This document shows positions 26,889 to 35,201 of a stretch of 62,948 bases of DNA, piece by piece. Location: assembly GCA_025362795.1 (NCBI GenBank), contig JANYFE010000085.1:1-62948 (forward strand), in the 5' to 3' direction. Position numbers and translations under genes: made by a program. A model generated the notes under the pieces. The model saw only the letters and a list, made by a program, of their open reading frames with translations, ran no database searches and was not told the origin of the DNA. This DNA is from Rhodobacterales bacterium (GTDB lineage Bacteria > Pseudomonadota > Alphaproteobacteria > Rhodobacterales > Rhodobacteraceae). How positions within the stretch are numbered: the first letter of the stretch is position 1; each line of letters opens with the position of its first letter.

Positions 26889-27890
26889 TTAGTCCCGCCC
26901 GAACAACCCCGCCAGCGCCCGGCTGATCGTGGCCGACACGCCGGGGCGGGGCAACGCGACAAACGGCATCGGCCGGCAAATATCCATCGCCGCCAGTCCG
27001 ACCCGCGCCGTCAACGCCCCGTTGACCACCCCTTCCCCAAACCGCCGCGACAGTTTGGAAAGTATCCCACCGCCCGCAAACGACCCGATCAGATCATCGG
27101 TCAGCGCCACCGCCCCCGTCGCCACCAGCGACAGGAACACCCGCCGCAGCAACCGCCACGACCCCAGTGACCCCGACCTGCCGCCGTAAATCTCCGCCAC
27201 CCTCCTGATCATCCGCAGGTTCGACACCAGCGCCGTCGCCACATCGGCCAGCGCCAAGGGGATCAACGCCGTCACCGTCGCCACCTGCCGCGCCGCCGCC
27301 TCCACCTCCGCCCGCGCCAGTGCATCAAGCGGTGCCAGCACCTCCGCCTCGGCCAAGGCCAGCAGCCCGTCCGCGTCCATCACTTCCGCTTGCCGTTCTT
27401 CCAGCCGCGACCGCCCCCAGGCATTCTCCGCCCGCCGCGCATAAAGCCCGACCAACTGCCCCACCACAGCCCGCGCCGCCGGCAGATCGTCCGCCGCCGC
27501 CGCCCGCACCGCCTCCACCCGGATCACATCCAGCCGCTTCAACCGCGAAAACGCCGACAGCTCGCCCACCGCCACCACCAGACAAACACTCAGCGCCGCC
27601 ATCAGCAGAACGAACGCCACCCACCCCAACACCGGATTCGCCGCGAACACCCCGGTCACAAAATTCCACGCCGTCACCGACAGCACAAAACTGAACAAGG
27701 CCCCGAACACCCATTTCGCGAACCGCCCGAAGCCCGATCCCTGATGCGCCGCCAGCCGCGCCACCGCCTGCATCGCCTGCCCCTGCGGCAGGTCAGGCAC
27801 CAGTTCCGCCAGCGACGGGTCAGCCACATCCTCCCGCTCCAGCATCAGCGGCCCGCGCAGACGCGGCGTCTCGTCAGGATCAAGGCTCAA
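26889..27890 (-). CDS. ycjF: YcjF-like TIGR01620/DUF697 membrane protein
   Basis: 333 residues. Acidic N-terminal segment (DPDETPRLRGP), then two membrane spans (FGALFSFVLSVTAWNFV and LGWVAFVLLMAALSVCLVV), then a DUF697 region with LIPLALADVATALVSNLRMI, the pattern of YcjF. In enterobacteria ycjX-ycjF follow the phage-shock genes; the function is unknown. A TTG at 27890 overlaps the upstream gene's stop (TTGA) and has GAAAGGGA at good spacing, so I use it; the frame is open to 28025 inside the GNAT gene. It is the third gene of the ycjX-GNAT-ycjF operon. Confidence 0.85.
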   Translation of the reverse strand: MSLDPDETPRLRGPLMLEREDVADPSLAELVPDLPQGQAMQAVARLAAHQGSGFGRFAKWVFGALFSFVLSVTAWNFVTGVFAANPVLGWVAFVLLMAALSVCLVVAVGELSAFSRLKRLDVIRVEAVRAAAADDLPAARAVVGQLVGLYARRAENAWGRSRLEERQAEVMDADGLLALAEAEVLAPLDALARAEVEAAARQVATVTALIPLALADVATALVSNLRMIRRVAEIYGGRSGSLGSWRLLRRVFLSLVATGAVALTDDLIGSFAGGGILSKLSRRFGEGVVNGALTARVGLAAMDICRPMPFVALPRPGVSATISRALAGLFGRD

Positions 27891-28318
27891 AACATATCCC
27901 TTTCCCAGACCAGCCGCACATCCTTCAACCCTTCCACATTGTCGCCGCCATTGGTCATGAACGCTTCGACAAAGCCCTCGCGCTCGTAAAACCGCCGCGC
28001 GCCCAGATTGGCCTGAAACGCCCACAGCGTCAGCATCTCCTCCGCCGCCTTGGCCTCGTCCAGCAAGGCCTTGCCCAAGCCCTGCCCACGCGCTGACGGC
28101 ACCAGATACAGCGCATCAATCTCGCCGTCCTGCCGCGCAAGGAACCCCAGCCCGCGATCCTCCATCCGCACCACCCGCGTGGTGATCAGCTGCGTCACAA
28201 AGATCAGATCCTGCGCCTTGGTGTGCAACTTCGGCATCCACGGTGTGTCACGTATCCAGTTCCCCAGCACCAACGCCAACGCAGGCGCATCCGCCACCGT
28301 CGCATCCCGCAACTTCAC
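27887..28318 (-). CDS. GNAT-family N-acetyltransferase
   Basis: 143 residues. The GNAT core is clear: MKLRDATVADAPAL at the start, the beta-4/alpha-3 acetyl-CoA pyrophosphate loop in VPSARGQGLGKALLDEA, and the terminal ANLGARRFYEREGF block. The acceptor is unknown (RimI-like or small molecule). It is inserted between ycjX and ycjF with a 4-base overlap on each side (ATGA upstream, TTGA downstream), so it is certainly part of that operon and may modify a partner there. Confidence 0.88.
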   Translation of the reverse strand: MKLRDATVADAPALALVLGNWIRDTPWMPKLHTKAQDLIFVTQLITTRVVRMEDRGLGFLARQDGEIDALYLVPSARGQGLGKALLDEAKAAEEMLTLWAFQANLGARRFYEREGFVEAFMTNGGDNVEGLKDVRLVWERDMF

Positions 28319-29730
28319 AGCCGGTCCCCCAGCAAAAACTCCGCCGCCCGGTCCAGCCTGATATGCGGCGGCCCCTCACCGGGCTTCAGGATCATCCGCG
28401 CCGGCGCAAACCCCATCAGCCCGTAATCCGCATCCAGCCACTTTTCCGCCCCCTCCCTTGCCGGAGACAGCAACCGTGCCGGATCGCTGGGCAACTGCCC
28501 CGGATACATCACCGCCTGCCGTCCGGTCGCCAAAAGCCGCCCCCGCACCGCGTCCAAAGTCTCGCCATCCCGCGTAATCACCTCCTCCACCGTGCAGCGC
28601 AGTCCCGCCAGCGACATCGCCTCGGTCTCCGCCCCGGCAAAATCCGCCCGCCCCTTTGCCTCGCGCAGCATCGCCGCCATGATCCCGGTCAACGCCGGGT
28701 GCTGACTGTGGTGCAGATGGTCGGCCTTGGTCGCCGCAAACAGGATCTTCTCCACCTTCTTGCCGGCCAGCAGCCCGCTCAACCAGCCATTGCGCCCCGG
28801 CCGGAACGCGCCCAGCACATCCACCATCGTGCGCCGCAAATCCTCCACCGCCTGCGGACCTTGGTGGATCGCCCCCAGCACATCGACCAGCACGATCTGG
28901 CGGTCCACCCGCGCAAAATGATCCTTGAAAAACGGCTTCACGACGCGGGATTTATAGCCCTCATAACGCCGCTCCATCTCGCGCCACAACGACCCGCGCG
29001 CGGTCGTCGTGGGCTTTGGCAACGGCGCAAAGGTCAGAACCGGCGAGCCCGCCAACTCCCCCGGCAGCAAGAACCGCCCCGGCGTGCAATCCGACCACCC
29101 CGCCGCCCGCGCCGCCACCAGATATTCGGTGAACCGCGCCGCCAGTCCTTGCGCCCGCGCATCCTCGAACCGCAGCGAGCCATCTTCGGCCCGCGCCACC
29201 GCCATGAACTCCTTGGCCTCGCCCCGCTTGGCGATCCGGTCCAAAGTCGCCTCCGACCATTCGGCATAGCTCTTGTCCAAAAGCCCGAGGTCCAGCAGCC
29301 ACTCACCCGGATAATCGACGATATCGACATGCACGACGCGCGGCCCGGTCAACCCGCCGATGAACCCCGCTGGCCTGACCCGAAATGAAAGCCTTAACTC
29401 ACTGATCGCCCGCGTCGAGTCCGGCCAGCGCGGATCATCCCCGGTCAACGCGGCCAGATGGTCCTCATAGGCGAACCGGGGCAGCGTCAAATCCGGCTGC
29501 GGCTGCAGATAGACCGCCTCAATGCGCCCCGAGGCCTGCGCCTTGAACTGCGGCATCCGCCCGCGCTCCAAAAGATTGGCGACCAGCCCGGTGATGAACA
29601 CGGTCTTGCCCGCGCGCGAAAGCCCCGTCACCCCCAGCCGTACCACGGGTTCAAACAACGGCCCCAGCAAACCGCCGGAGACGCTTTCCAACCCGCGCAC
29701 CAGCCCGTCCGCCAAATCCGCAATACCCAA
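28315..29730 (-). CDS. ycjX: YcjX-like DUF463 P-loop NTPase
   Basis: 471 residues. The Walker A motif GLSRAGKT is at residues 36-43 from the TTG start, in the YcjX context RLGVTGLSRAGKTVF. A hhhDxxG-type region (IVLVDVLGA) and an AATKADH block near residue 330 (the NKxD equivalent of this family) support a GTPase-like fold. A longer frame starts at an ATG at 29799, but the family N-terminus begins near GIADLADGL, and TTG 29730 leaves 98 bases for the divergent truA promoter. First gene of a tight operon with GNAT and ycjF. The cell role is unknown; stress-linked in enterobacteria. Confidence 0.85.
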   Translation of the reverse strand: MGIADLADGLVRGLESVSGGLLGPLFEPVVRLGVTGLSRAGKTVFITGLVANLLERGRMPQFKAQASGRIEAVYLQPQPDLTLPRFAYEDHLAALTGDDPRWPDSTRAISELRLSFRVRPAGFIGGLTGPRVVHVDIVDYPGEWLLDLGLLDKSYAEWSEATLDRIAKRGEAKEFMAVARAEDGSLRFEDARAQGLAARFTEYLVAARAAGWSDCTPGRFLLPGELAGSPVLTFAPLPKPTTTARGSLWREMERRYEGYKSRVVKPFFKDHFARVDRQIVLVDVLGAIHQGPQAVEDLRRTMVDVLGAFRPGRNGWLSGLLAGKKVEKILFAATKADHLHHSQHPALTGIMAAMLREAKGRADFAGAETEAMSLAGLRCTVEEVITRDGETLDAVRGRLLATGRQAVMYPGQLPSDPARLLSPAREGAEKWLDADYGLMGFAPARMILKPGEGPPHIRLDRAAEFLLGDRL

Positions 29731-29828
29731 AGTCAGCCCCTTTTCCTGTCCTCCCAAGATAGGCAACCGCAGCGCCCAGTGGTAGTCCCGCAATTGCAAT
29801 CACCCAAAACCCGCGTTACGCCCGTCAA

Positions 29829-30602
29829 ATGCCCCGCTATGCCCTGAAAATCGAATACAACGGCGCACCGTTCCAGGGCTGGCAACGTCAGGCCGCAGGC
29901 CAGCCCTCGGTCCAAGCCGCCATCGAAGCCGCCTTGTCAAAACTGGAACCCGGCCCCCACACCATTGCCGCCGCAGGCCGCACCGACACCGGCGTCCATG
30001 CCACGGGCCAGGTGGCCCACGCCGACCTTGGGCAAAACTGGCTGCCCTTCCGCCTGCAAGAAGCCCTCAACCACCACCTGCGCCCCCTACCCGTGGCGAT
30101 CCTGCAAACGGTCCTGGTGCCCGACACATTCCACGCCCGCTTCTCCGCCACCGAACGGCGCTATCTGTTCCGCCTGATGTCCCGCCGCGCCCCTGTCACC
30201 CATGACAAGGGCCTGGTCTGGCAGATCCAGCACCCGCTCGACCTTGACGCCATGCAGCAGGCCGCACACCACCTCCTCGGCCTCCACGACTTCACCACGT
30301 TCCGCTCCACCCTGTGTCAGGCCAAAAGCCCGATCAAAACCCTGGATGAGATCACCATCACCCGGCACGACATTCCGCACGGCACGGAATACCGCTTTAC
30401 CCTGCGCGCCCGGTCCTTCCTGCACAATCAGGTCCGCTCCATCGTCGGCTCGCTTGAACGGGTCGGCGCAGGCGCGTGGCCGCCCCTGCGCATCAAAGAC
30501 GCGCTCGATGCGGAAAACCGCGCCGCCTGCGGCCCGGTGTGCCCGCCGCAGGGCCTGTATCTGACGGGTGTGGGCTATCCCGACGACCCATTCGCCACCT
30601 GA
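29829..30602 (+). CDS. truA: tRNA pseudouridine(38-40) synthase
   Basis: 257 residues. The catalytic Asp is Asp53 in [30 protein letters not shown] at the N-terminus and the [11 protein letters not shown] block near residue 200 are family signatures. It isomerises uridines in the anticodon stem-loop of many tRNAs. The start at 29829 matches the family length without extension, although the ribosome site is weak. Divergent from ycjX. Confidence 0.95.
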   Translation: MPRYALKIEYNGAPFQGWQRQAAGQPSVQAAIEAALSKLEPGPHTIAAAGRTDTGVHATGQVAHADLGQNWLPFRLQEALNHHLRPLPVAILQTVLVPDTFHARFSATERRYLFRLMSRRAPVTHDKGLVWQIQHPLDLDAMQQAAHHLLGLHDFTTFRSTLCQAKSPIKTLDEITITRHDIPHGTEYRFTLRARSFLHNQVRSIVGSLERVGAGAWPPLRIKDALDAENRAACGPVCPPQGLYLTGVGYPDDPFAT

Positions 30603-30666
30603 CGGGCTTTTCATTTCCAGCGCGGCGATAGTTCGTTAGTCTCGCCCAAAATGCGGAGGGTGGCCC

Positions 30667-31371
30667 ATGCTGGTGCGGGAAGGCGAGTTGCGGACAGCAG
30701 CGATTGACCTGCGCCTTGCGGCCCTGCTGTCCTTCGTGGCGGGCGGCCTGAACGCGGCGGGGTTTCAGGCGGCGGGCCTGTTTTCCGCCAACATGACCGG
30801 CAATGTCTCTGCTCTGGCCGACCATCTGGCCAATGGCGCGTTCGGCGTAGCCCTGCTGTTGACCGGCATCGTTGGGGTATTCATCCTCGGGGCCTTCCTG
30901 TCCGGAGTGGCCATCCAGATCGGCACACGTCGCCGCCTCAGGGCGATTTATGCCATGATCATCCTGGCCGAGGCCGCAATCCTGCGCGGCTTGGCGCTTG
31001 CAACAATCGTGATTGCCGACCCCGCCCGCGATCTGGCGATGAGCGTGGTGCTAAGCTTTGTCCTCGGGATGCAGAACGCCGCCACCACGCAGATCTCACG
31101 TGCCCGGGTCCGCACCACCCACATATCCGGCATGGCGACCGATATCGGGCTGGAACTGGCGGGGCTGATGACCGACGGCGCAGGGCGCACCGCCTATGGT
31201 GCCGCACTCGCCCTGCATCTGTCCACCATCCTCGCCTTCCTGCTGGGCGGTGTGCTGGGGGCTCTGGGTTTCATCCTGACCCACGGCGGCGTCTTTGCTG
31301 CAGCCGCACTCATCCTTGTTGCCATCGCGGCACCAGAGGCGTTCAAGGCGCGCCGCACCGCCGCAGGATAG
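30667..31371 (+). CDS. DUF1275 (YoaK-like) integral membrane protein
   Basis: 234 residues with six hydrophobic segments. The family pattern is present: AALLSFVAGGLNAAGF in the first span, then SANMTGNVSALA, and a second-half block GMQNAATTQISRARVRTTHISGMATDIG that mirrors the first as an internal repeat. DUF1275 proteins have no established function. GGAGG lies nine bases before the ATG at 30667. It stands between truA and acsA on the same strand with 64- and 136-base gaps. Confidence 0.88.
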   Translation: MLVREGELRTAAIDLRLAALLSFVAGGLNAAGFQAAGLFSANMTGNVSALADHLANGAFGVALLLTGIVGVFILGAFLSGVAIQIGTRRRLRAIYAMIILAEAAILRGLALATIVIADPARDLAMSVVLSFVLGMQNAATTQISRARVRTTHISGMATDIGLELAGLMTDGAGRTAYGAALALHLSTILAFLLGGVLGALGFILTHGGVFAAAALILVAIAAPEAFKARRTAAG

Positions 31372-31507
31372 GTGCCCCTGTGGGCGGCAGGCACGCAACC
31401 CGGCGGGAGAGATGGCCGAAAAGGGCTTTTCCCCGCGCTGCCGTGCGCTAGACTGGGCGTAAGCATGGCGGACCACCCGTGTCATCGCCTGATCTGGGGA
31501 GGATCAC

Positions 31508-33460
31508 ATGTCAGACCGCGCACCAAGCGTCTTTACCGCACCCGCCGCCTTCATCTCCGGGGCCCATATGACCCCCGAAACCTATGCTGCGGCCTATCGG
31601 GCCTCGATCACCGACCCCGATGCCTTCTGGGGCCGCGAAGGCAAGCGCATCGACTGGATCAAACCCTATACCCGCGTCAAGAACACCTCTTTCGCGCGCG
31701 GCAATGTCTCGATCAAATGGTTCGAGGATGGCACGTTGAATATCGCCGCCAACTGCATCGACCGTCACCTTGCCACCCGCGCCGCCCAGACCGCCATCAT
31801 CTGGGAGCCTGACGATCCCAAGACCCCCGCCCGCCATATCAGCTACGGCGAACTGCTGGAGCAGACCTGCCGCCTTGCCAACGTCCTGAAATCGCAGGGT
31901 GTGAAAAAGGGCGACCGCGTTGTCCTGTACATGCCGATGATCCCCGAGGCGACCTATGCCATGCTCGCCTGCGCCCGCATCGGCGCCATTCACTCGGTGG
32001 TGTTCGGCGGCTTCTCGCCCGATGCGCTGGCCAGCCGCATCAATGATTGCGAAGCCCACATCGTGATCACCGCCGATTTCGGCCCCCGCGCCGGTAAGAA
32101 AACCCCGCTCAAGGCCAACACCGACAAGGCGCTGGAATCCTGCACCGGCGTCAAATGCCTCGTCGTCAAACACACCGGCGATCCGACCTTTTGGGACGCT
32201 GCCCGCGACGTCGACCTGCGCGCCGAAATGGCCCGCGCCGCCCCCACCTGCCCGGCGGAAGAGATGAATGCCGAAGACCCGCTGTTCATCCTCTACACCT
32301 CCGGCTCCACCGGCAAACCCAAGGGCGTCGTCCACACCACCGGCGGCTACCTCGTCTATGCCGCGCTGACCCATCAGATGACCTTCGACTACCACGACGG
32401 CGACATCTTCTGGTGCACCGCCGATGTCGGTTGGGTCACCGGCCACAGCTATATCGTCTACGGCCCCCTCGCCAACGGCGCCACCACCCTGATGTTCGAA
32501 GGCGTCCCCACCTATCCCGACGCCGGCCGCTTCTGGGAGGTGATTGCCAAACACCGCGTCAGCCAGTTCTACACCGCCCCCACCGCCATCCGCAGCCTGA
32601 TGGCGCTTGGCCCCGACTGGCCGCACCATCACGATCTGACCTCGCTGCGCCTGTTGGGCAGCGTGGGCGAACCCATCAACCCAGAGGCGTGGAACTGGTA
32701 TTTCACCCATATCGGTGCGGGCAAACTTCCCATCGTCGACACCTTCTGGCAAACTGAAACCGGCGGCCACATCATCACCCCCTTGCCCGGTGCCATCCCG
32801 CAGAAACCCGGCTCTGCCACCCTGCCGTTTTTCGGCGTCAAGCCAGAGGTTCTCGACCCCGCCACCGGCAAAGTCCTGCCAGAGATGCAAACCGAAGGCG
32901 TGCTGTGCATCTCTGACAGTTGGCCCGGCCAGATGCGCACCCTGTGGCGCGACCATGCCCGGTTCGAAGAAGCCTATTTCGCGCAATACCCCGGCTATTA
33001 CTTCACCGGCGACGGCTGCCGCCGCGATGCCGACGGCTATTACTGGATCACCGGGCGGGTGGATGATGTGCTGAACGTCTCTGGCCACCGCTTGGGCACT
33101 GCCGAGGTTGAAAGCGCTCTGGTCTCCCACCCCAAAGTTGCCGAAAGCGCCGTCGTCGGCTATCCGCATGACATCAAGGGTCAGGGTATTTATGCCTATG
33201 TCACGCTGATGAAAGGCGAAGTGCCCAGCGACGAATTGAAAAAGGAACTGGTCAAATGGGTCCGCACCGAAATCGGCCCGATCGCCCAGCCTGATCTCAT
33301 TCAATGGGCCCCCGGCTTGCCCAAAACCCGCAGCGGCAAAATCATGCGCCGCATCCTGCGCAAGATCGCCGAAAACGACTTCGGCGCATTGGGCGATACC
33401 AGCACCCTCGCCGATCCCGCCGTGGTGGAGGATCTGATTGCGAATAGGGCCAACAAGTAG
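31508..33460 (+). CDS. acsA: Acetyl-CoA synthetase
   Basis: 650 residues, standard for Acs. The AMP-binding P-loop is [15 protein letters not shown] near residue 261, [11 protein letters not shown] follows in the middle, and the C-terminal catalytic Lys is in [10 protein letters not shown], the site normally controlled by acetylation. The enzyme makes acetyl-CoA from acetate, ATP and CoA. GGGGAGG precedes the ATG at 31508. With AckA in the taurine cluster at 42365, it offers a route from Xsc-derived acetyl phosphate to acetyl-CoA where no pta is seen. That link is inference. Confidence 0.95.
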   Translation: MSDRAPSVFTAPAAFISGAHMTPETYAAAYRASITDPDAFWGREGKRIDWIKPYTRVKNTSFARGNVSIKWFEDGTLNIAANCIDRHLATRAAQTAIIWEPDDPKTPARHISYGELLEQTCRLANVLKSQGVKKGDRVVLYMPMIPEATYAMLACARIGAIHSVVFGGFSPDALASRINDCEAHIVITADFGPRAGKKTPLKANTDKALESCTGVKCLVVKHTGDPTFWDAARDVDLRAEMARAAPTCPAEEMNAEDPLFILYTSGSTGKPKGVVHTTGGYLVYAALTHQMTFDYHDGDIFWCTADVGWVTGHSYIVYGPLANGATTLMFEGVPTYPDAGRFWEVIAKHRVSQFYTAPTAIRSLMALGPDWPHHHDLTSLRLLGSVGEPINPEAWNWYFTHIGAGKLPIVDTFWQTETGGHIITPLPGAIPQKPGSATLPFFGVKPEVLDPATGKVLPEMQTEGVLCISDSWPGQMRTLWRDHARFEEAYFAQYPGYYFTGDGCRRDADGYYWITGRVDDVLNVSGHRLGTAEVESALVSHPKVAESAVVGYPHDIKGQGIYAYVTLMKGEVPSDELKKELVKWVRTEIGPIAQPDLIQWAPGLPKTRSGKIMRRILRKIAENDFGALGDTSTLADPAVVEDLIANRANK

Positions 33461-33480
33461 GGCGGGGTTCACCCCGCCTT
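33461..33480 (+). terminator. Terminator-like hairpin behind acsA
   Basis: GGCGGGG (33461-33467) pairs perfectly with CCCCGCC (33472-33478) around TTCA, starting one base after the acsA stop codon, followed by TTCCC. The T-run is short, which is common in GC-rich alphaproteobacteria. Confidence 0.6.
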
Positions 33481-33552
33481 CCCAACGGCCCAACGCTCAA
33501 AACACGGCCCCACCCGCCCGCGCATCAGGCGCCAGAACAGCCTTTTCGTGTA

Positions 33553-33592
33553 GAGACGCGGGCAAGACGCAAGCAAGACGCGTTCAAGACAC
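33553..33592. repeat. 11-bp-period repeat, AAGACGC-N4, at the soeC 3' end
   Basis: Four units at 33553, 33564, 33575 and 33586 read GAGACGC, AAGACGC, AAGACGC and AAGACAC, spaced exactly 11 bases. The last runs into the soeC stop codon. A matching array is at 46184-46223, at the 3' end of tauR, and a 19-base stretch (33573-33591) is identical between them. Function unknown. Confidence 0.75.
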
Positions 33593-34464
33593 TACCTTTT
33601 TCCGTAATACAGCCCCACGACATGCTCGGCCTGCGCGAAAAACAACCACCGCGCCGCCAGCGCCCCCACCAGATGCACCCCCGCCGCAGCTGCAAAACTC
33701 AGCGGGTGCGCCGGCAAGACCGCCAGCAGCACCGCCGGCCCCACCGCAGCACAACCCACTGAAATCAAACGCAATCTCGCCACGTGCCGCCGCGCCACGA
33801 CATAAATCATCTCGCGCAGCAGATAATTCTGGCCGGTATGGGGCAACTCGAATACCGAAACCTCCCCAATCCGGTCCAATCCAGTAGCCTTTCCAATGGT
33901 TTGACCAACTTCCTCAAATCGCCCATCCCCCATCCGAAACGCCAGAACCAGCGCCACGCCCAAACCCAGACACAGCGGCACCGCCACAACATTCCCCGCC
34001 AAAATCGCCCCGCCCACCGCCATGAAACCCAAAAACAGCAGCGGGGTTATCCAATGATTCCAACGCGGTATCGTTTTCAACTGGGCATAGATCATCGAGG
34101 TCGCAAACACCGTGGCGACGCTCAACGCGGCTCCCAATACGCCAAAGCCCCGCCACCACCCCAAACCCAGCCAGTCCGAAAGCGCCAGCGGTGCCAGCAC
34201 CACCAAAGCCGCCACCGCACCCCACGCCTCGCGCGACAACCACGAACTACGCCACTGCGAAAACGCCCGTAACGCTCTGTTCGGATTACCTAAATGGAAA
34301 GCAGAAGCCAAAAGCCCCCCCACCGCCAACCCATAACCCAGGCCCCAGAACAGGAACGCCGCCCAACCCGCAGGCACCGCCGCTCCCAACCCCAAAAACG
34401 CCAGACAGCCAAATCCCATGCCGGAAAAGACTGTGAAGATGATGACAGAAGGTGCTGGATTCAT
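33592..34464 (-). CDS. soeC: Sulfite dehydrogenase membrane anchor SoeC (DmsC-like)
   Basis: 290 residues of the DmsC/NrfD-like anchor type with about eight membrane spans (for example SVIIFTVFSGMGFGCLAFLG and WAAFLFWGLGYGLAVGGLLA). The conserved HLGNPNRALRAFSQWRSSWLSREAW block follows the second span. It anchors the SoeAB catalytic part on the cytoplasmic side of the membrane and passes electrons to quinone. The ATG at 34464 overlaps the soeB stop (ATGA). Alone it could be a DMSO-reductase anchor; the partner genes favour Soe. Confidence 0.78.
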   Translation of the reverse strand: MNPAPSVIIFTVFSGMGFGCLAFLGLGAAVPAGWAAFLFWGLGYGLAVGGLLASAFHLGNPNRALRAFSQWRSSWLSREAWGAVAALVVLAPLALSDWLGLGWWRGFGVLGAALSVATVFATSMIYAQLKTIPRWNHWITPLLFLGFMAVGGAILAGNVVAVPLCLGLGVALVLAFRMGDGRFEEVGQTIGKATGLDRIGEVSVFELPHTGQNYLLREMIYVVARRHVARLRLISVGCAAVGPAVLLAVLPAHPLSFAAAAGVHLVGALAARWLFFAQAEHVVGLYYGKR

Positions 34465-35201
34465 TCGGACTTTCCCAAGACCCGGTCCAGCCATCCGGCA
34501 AATCCGGTCGCCTTGATGTCCAGCAGGGGTGCAAGCAGACTGGCCTCCGACCGCAAATCTTTCTGGCGCGGCGGCAGATATTTGTTGGTGGGCCTAGTCC
34601 GCAGATCAGGCATCAAATCATAGCCGCCTCTCTCCTGCACCAGCCGCGAAACCGCACTGTCTGGGTCGGCAAAATCGCCAAAATGCCGCGCACCGGTCGG
34701 ACAAGTCCGGACGCACGCCGGCTCCCGGTCCTCCTCGGCCAGGTTCTCATTGTAAATCCGGTCGACACACAGCGTGCATTTCTTCATCACACCGGCATCC
34801 GCATCCATCTCCCGCGCGCCGTAAGGACAGGCCCAGGCGCACAAACCGCATCCGATGCAGGCATCCTCATTGACCAGAACGATGCCGTCCTCCGCCCGCT
34901 TATAGCTGGCACCGGTCGGACAAACTGTCACACAGGGCGCATCCTCGCAATGCAGGCAGGAACGTGGAAAATTTATGATTTGCGGCGTATTGTCAACAGG
35001 TTGCACCTGATAGCTGTGAACTCGGTTTAAGAACACGCCGGAAGGCTCTGCGCCAAAAGGGCTTTGGTCTGACAATGGCGCCCCGTAGCCCTGATCGTTC
35101 CAGCCTTTGCAGGCGGTCACGCAGGCCTGACAGCCGACACAGGTATCCAGATCCACGACCAGACCCAGCTTCTTTTCCGTCTGCGCCGGCAGCATCGTCA
35201 T
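34461..35201 (-). CDS. soeB: Sulfite dehydrogenase iron-sulfur subunit SoeB
   Basis: 246 residues with four cysteine clusters for [4Fe-4S] centres: CVGCQACVTACK near residue 21, CLHCEDAPCVTVCP, CIGCGLCAWACP, and the CTLCVDR/CVRTCP pair. The GYGAPLSDQSPFGAEPSG segment and the long tail ending in PTNKYLPPRQ are features I associate with SoeB rather than DmsB or PsrB. It relays electrons between SoeA and SoeC. ATGA overlaps link it to soeA and soeC. There is no signal peptide, so it is cytoplasmic. Family choice is from memory of SoeB sequences. Confidence 0.8.
   Translation of the reverse strand: MTMLPAQTEKKLGLVVDLDTCVGCQACVTACKGWNDQGYGAPLSDQSPFGAEPSGVFLNRVHSYQVQPVDNTPQIINFPRSCLHCEDAPCVTVCPTGASYKRAEDGIVLVNEDACIGCGLCAWACPYGAREMDADAGVMKKCTLCVDRIYNENLAEEDREPACVRTCPTGARHFGDFADPDSAVSRLVQERGGYDLMPDLRTRPTNKYLPPRQKDLRSEASLLAPLLDIKATGFAGWLDRVLGKSE

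Noticed and set aside
31511-33493. 660-codon open frame antisense to acsA
   Set aside because: Shadow frame of a high-GC gene; the Gly/Val/Asp-rich translation has no family features.
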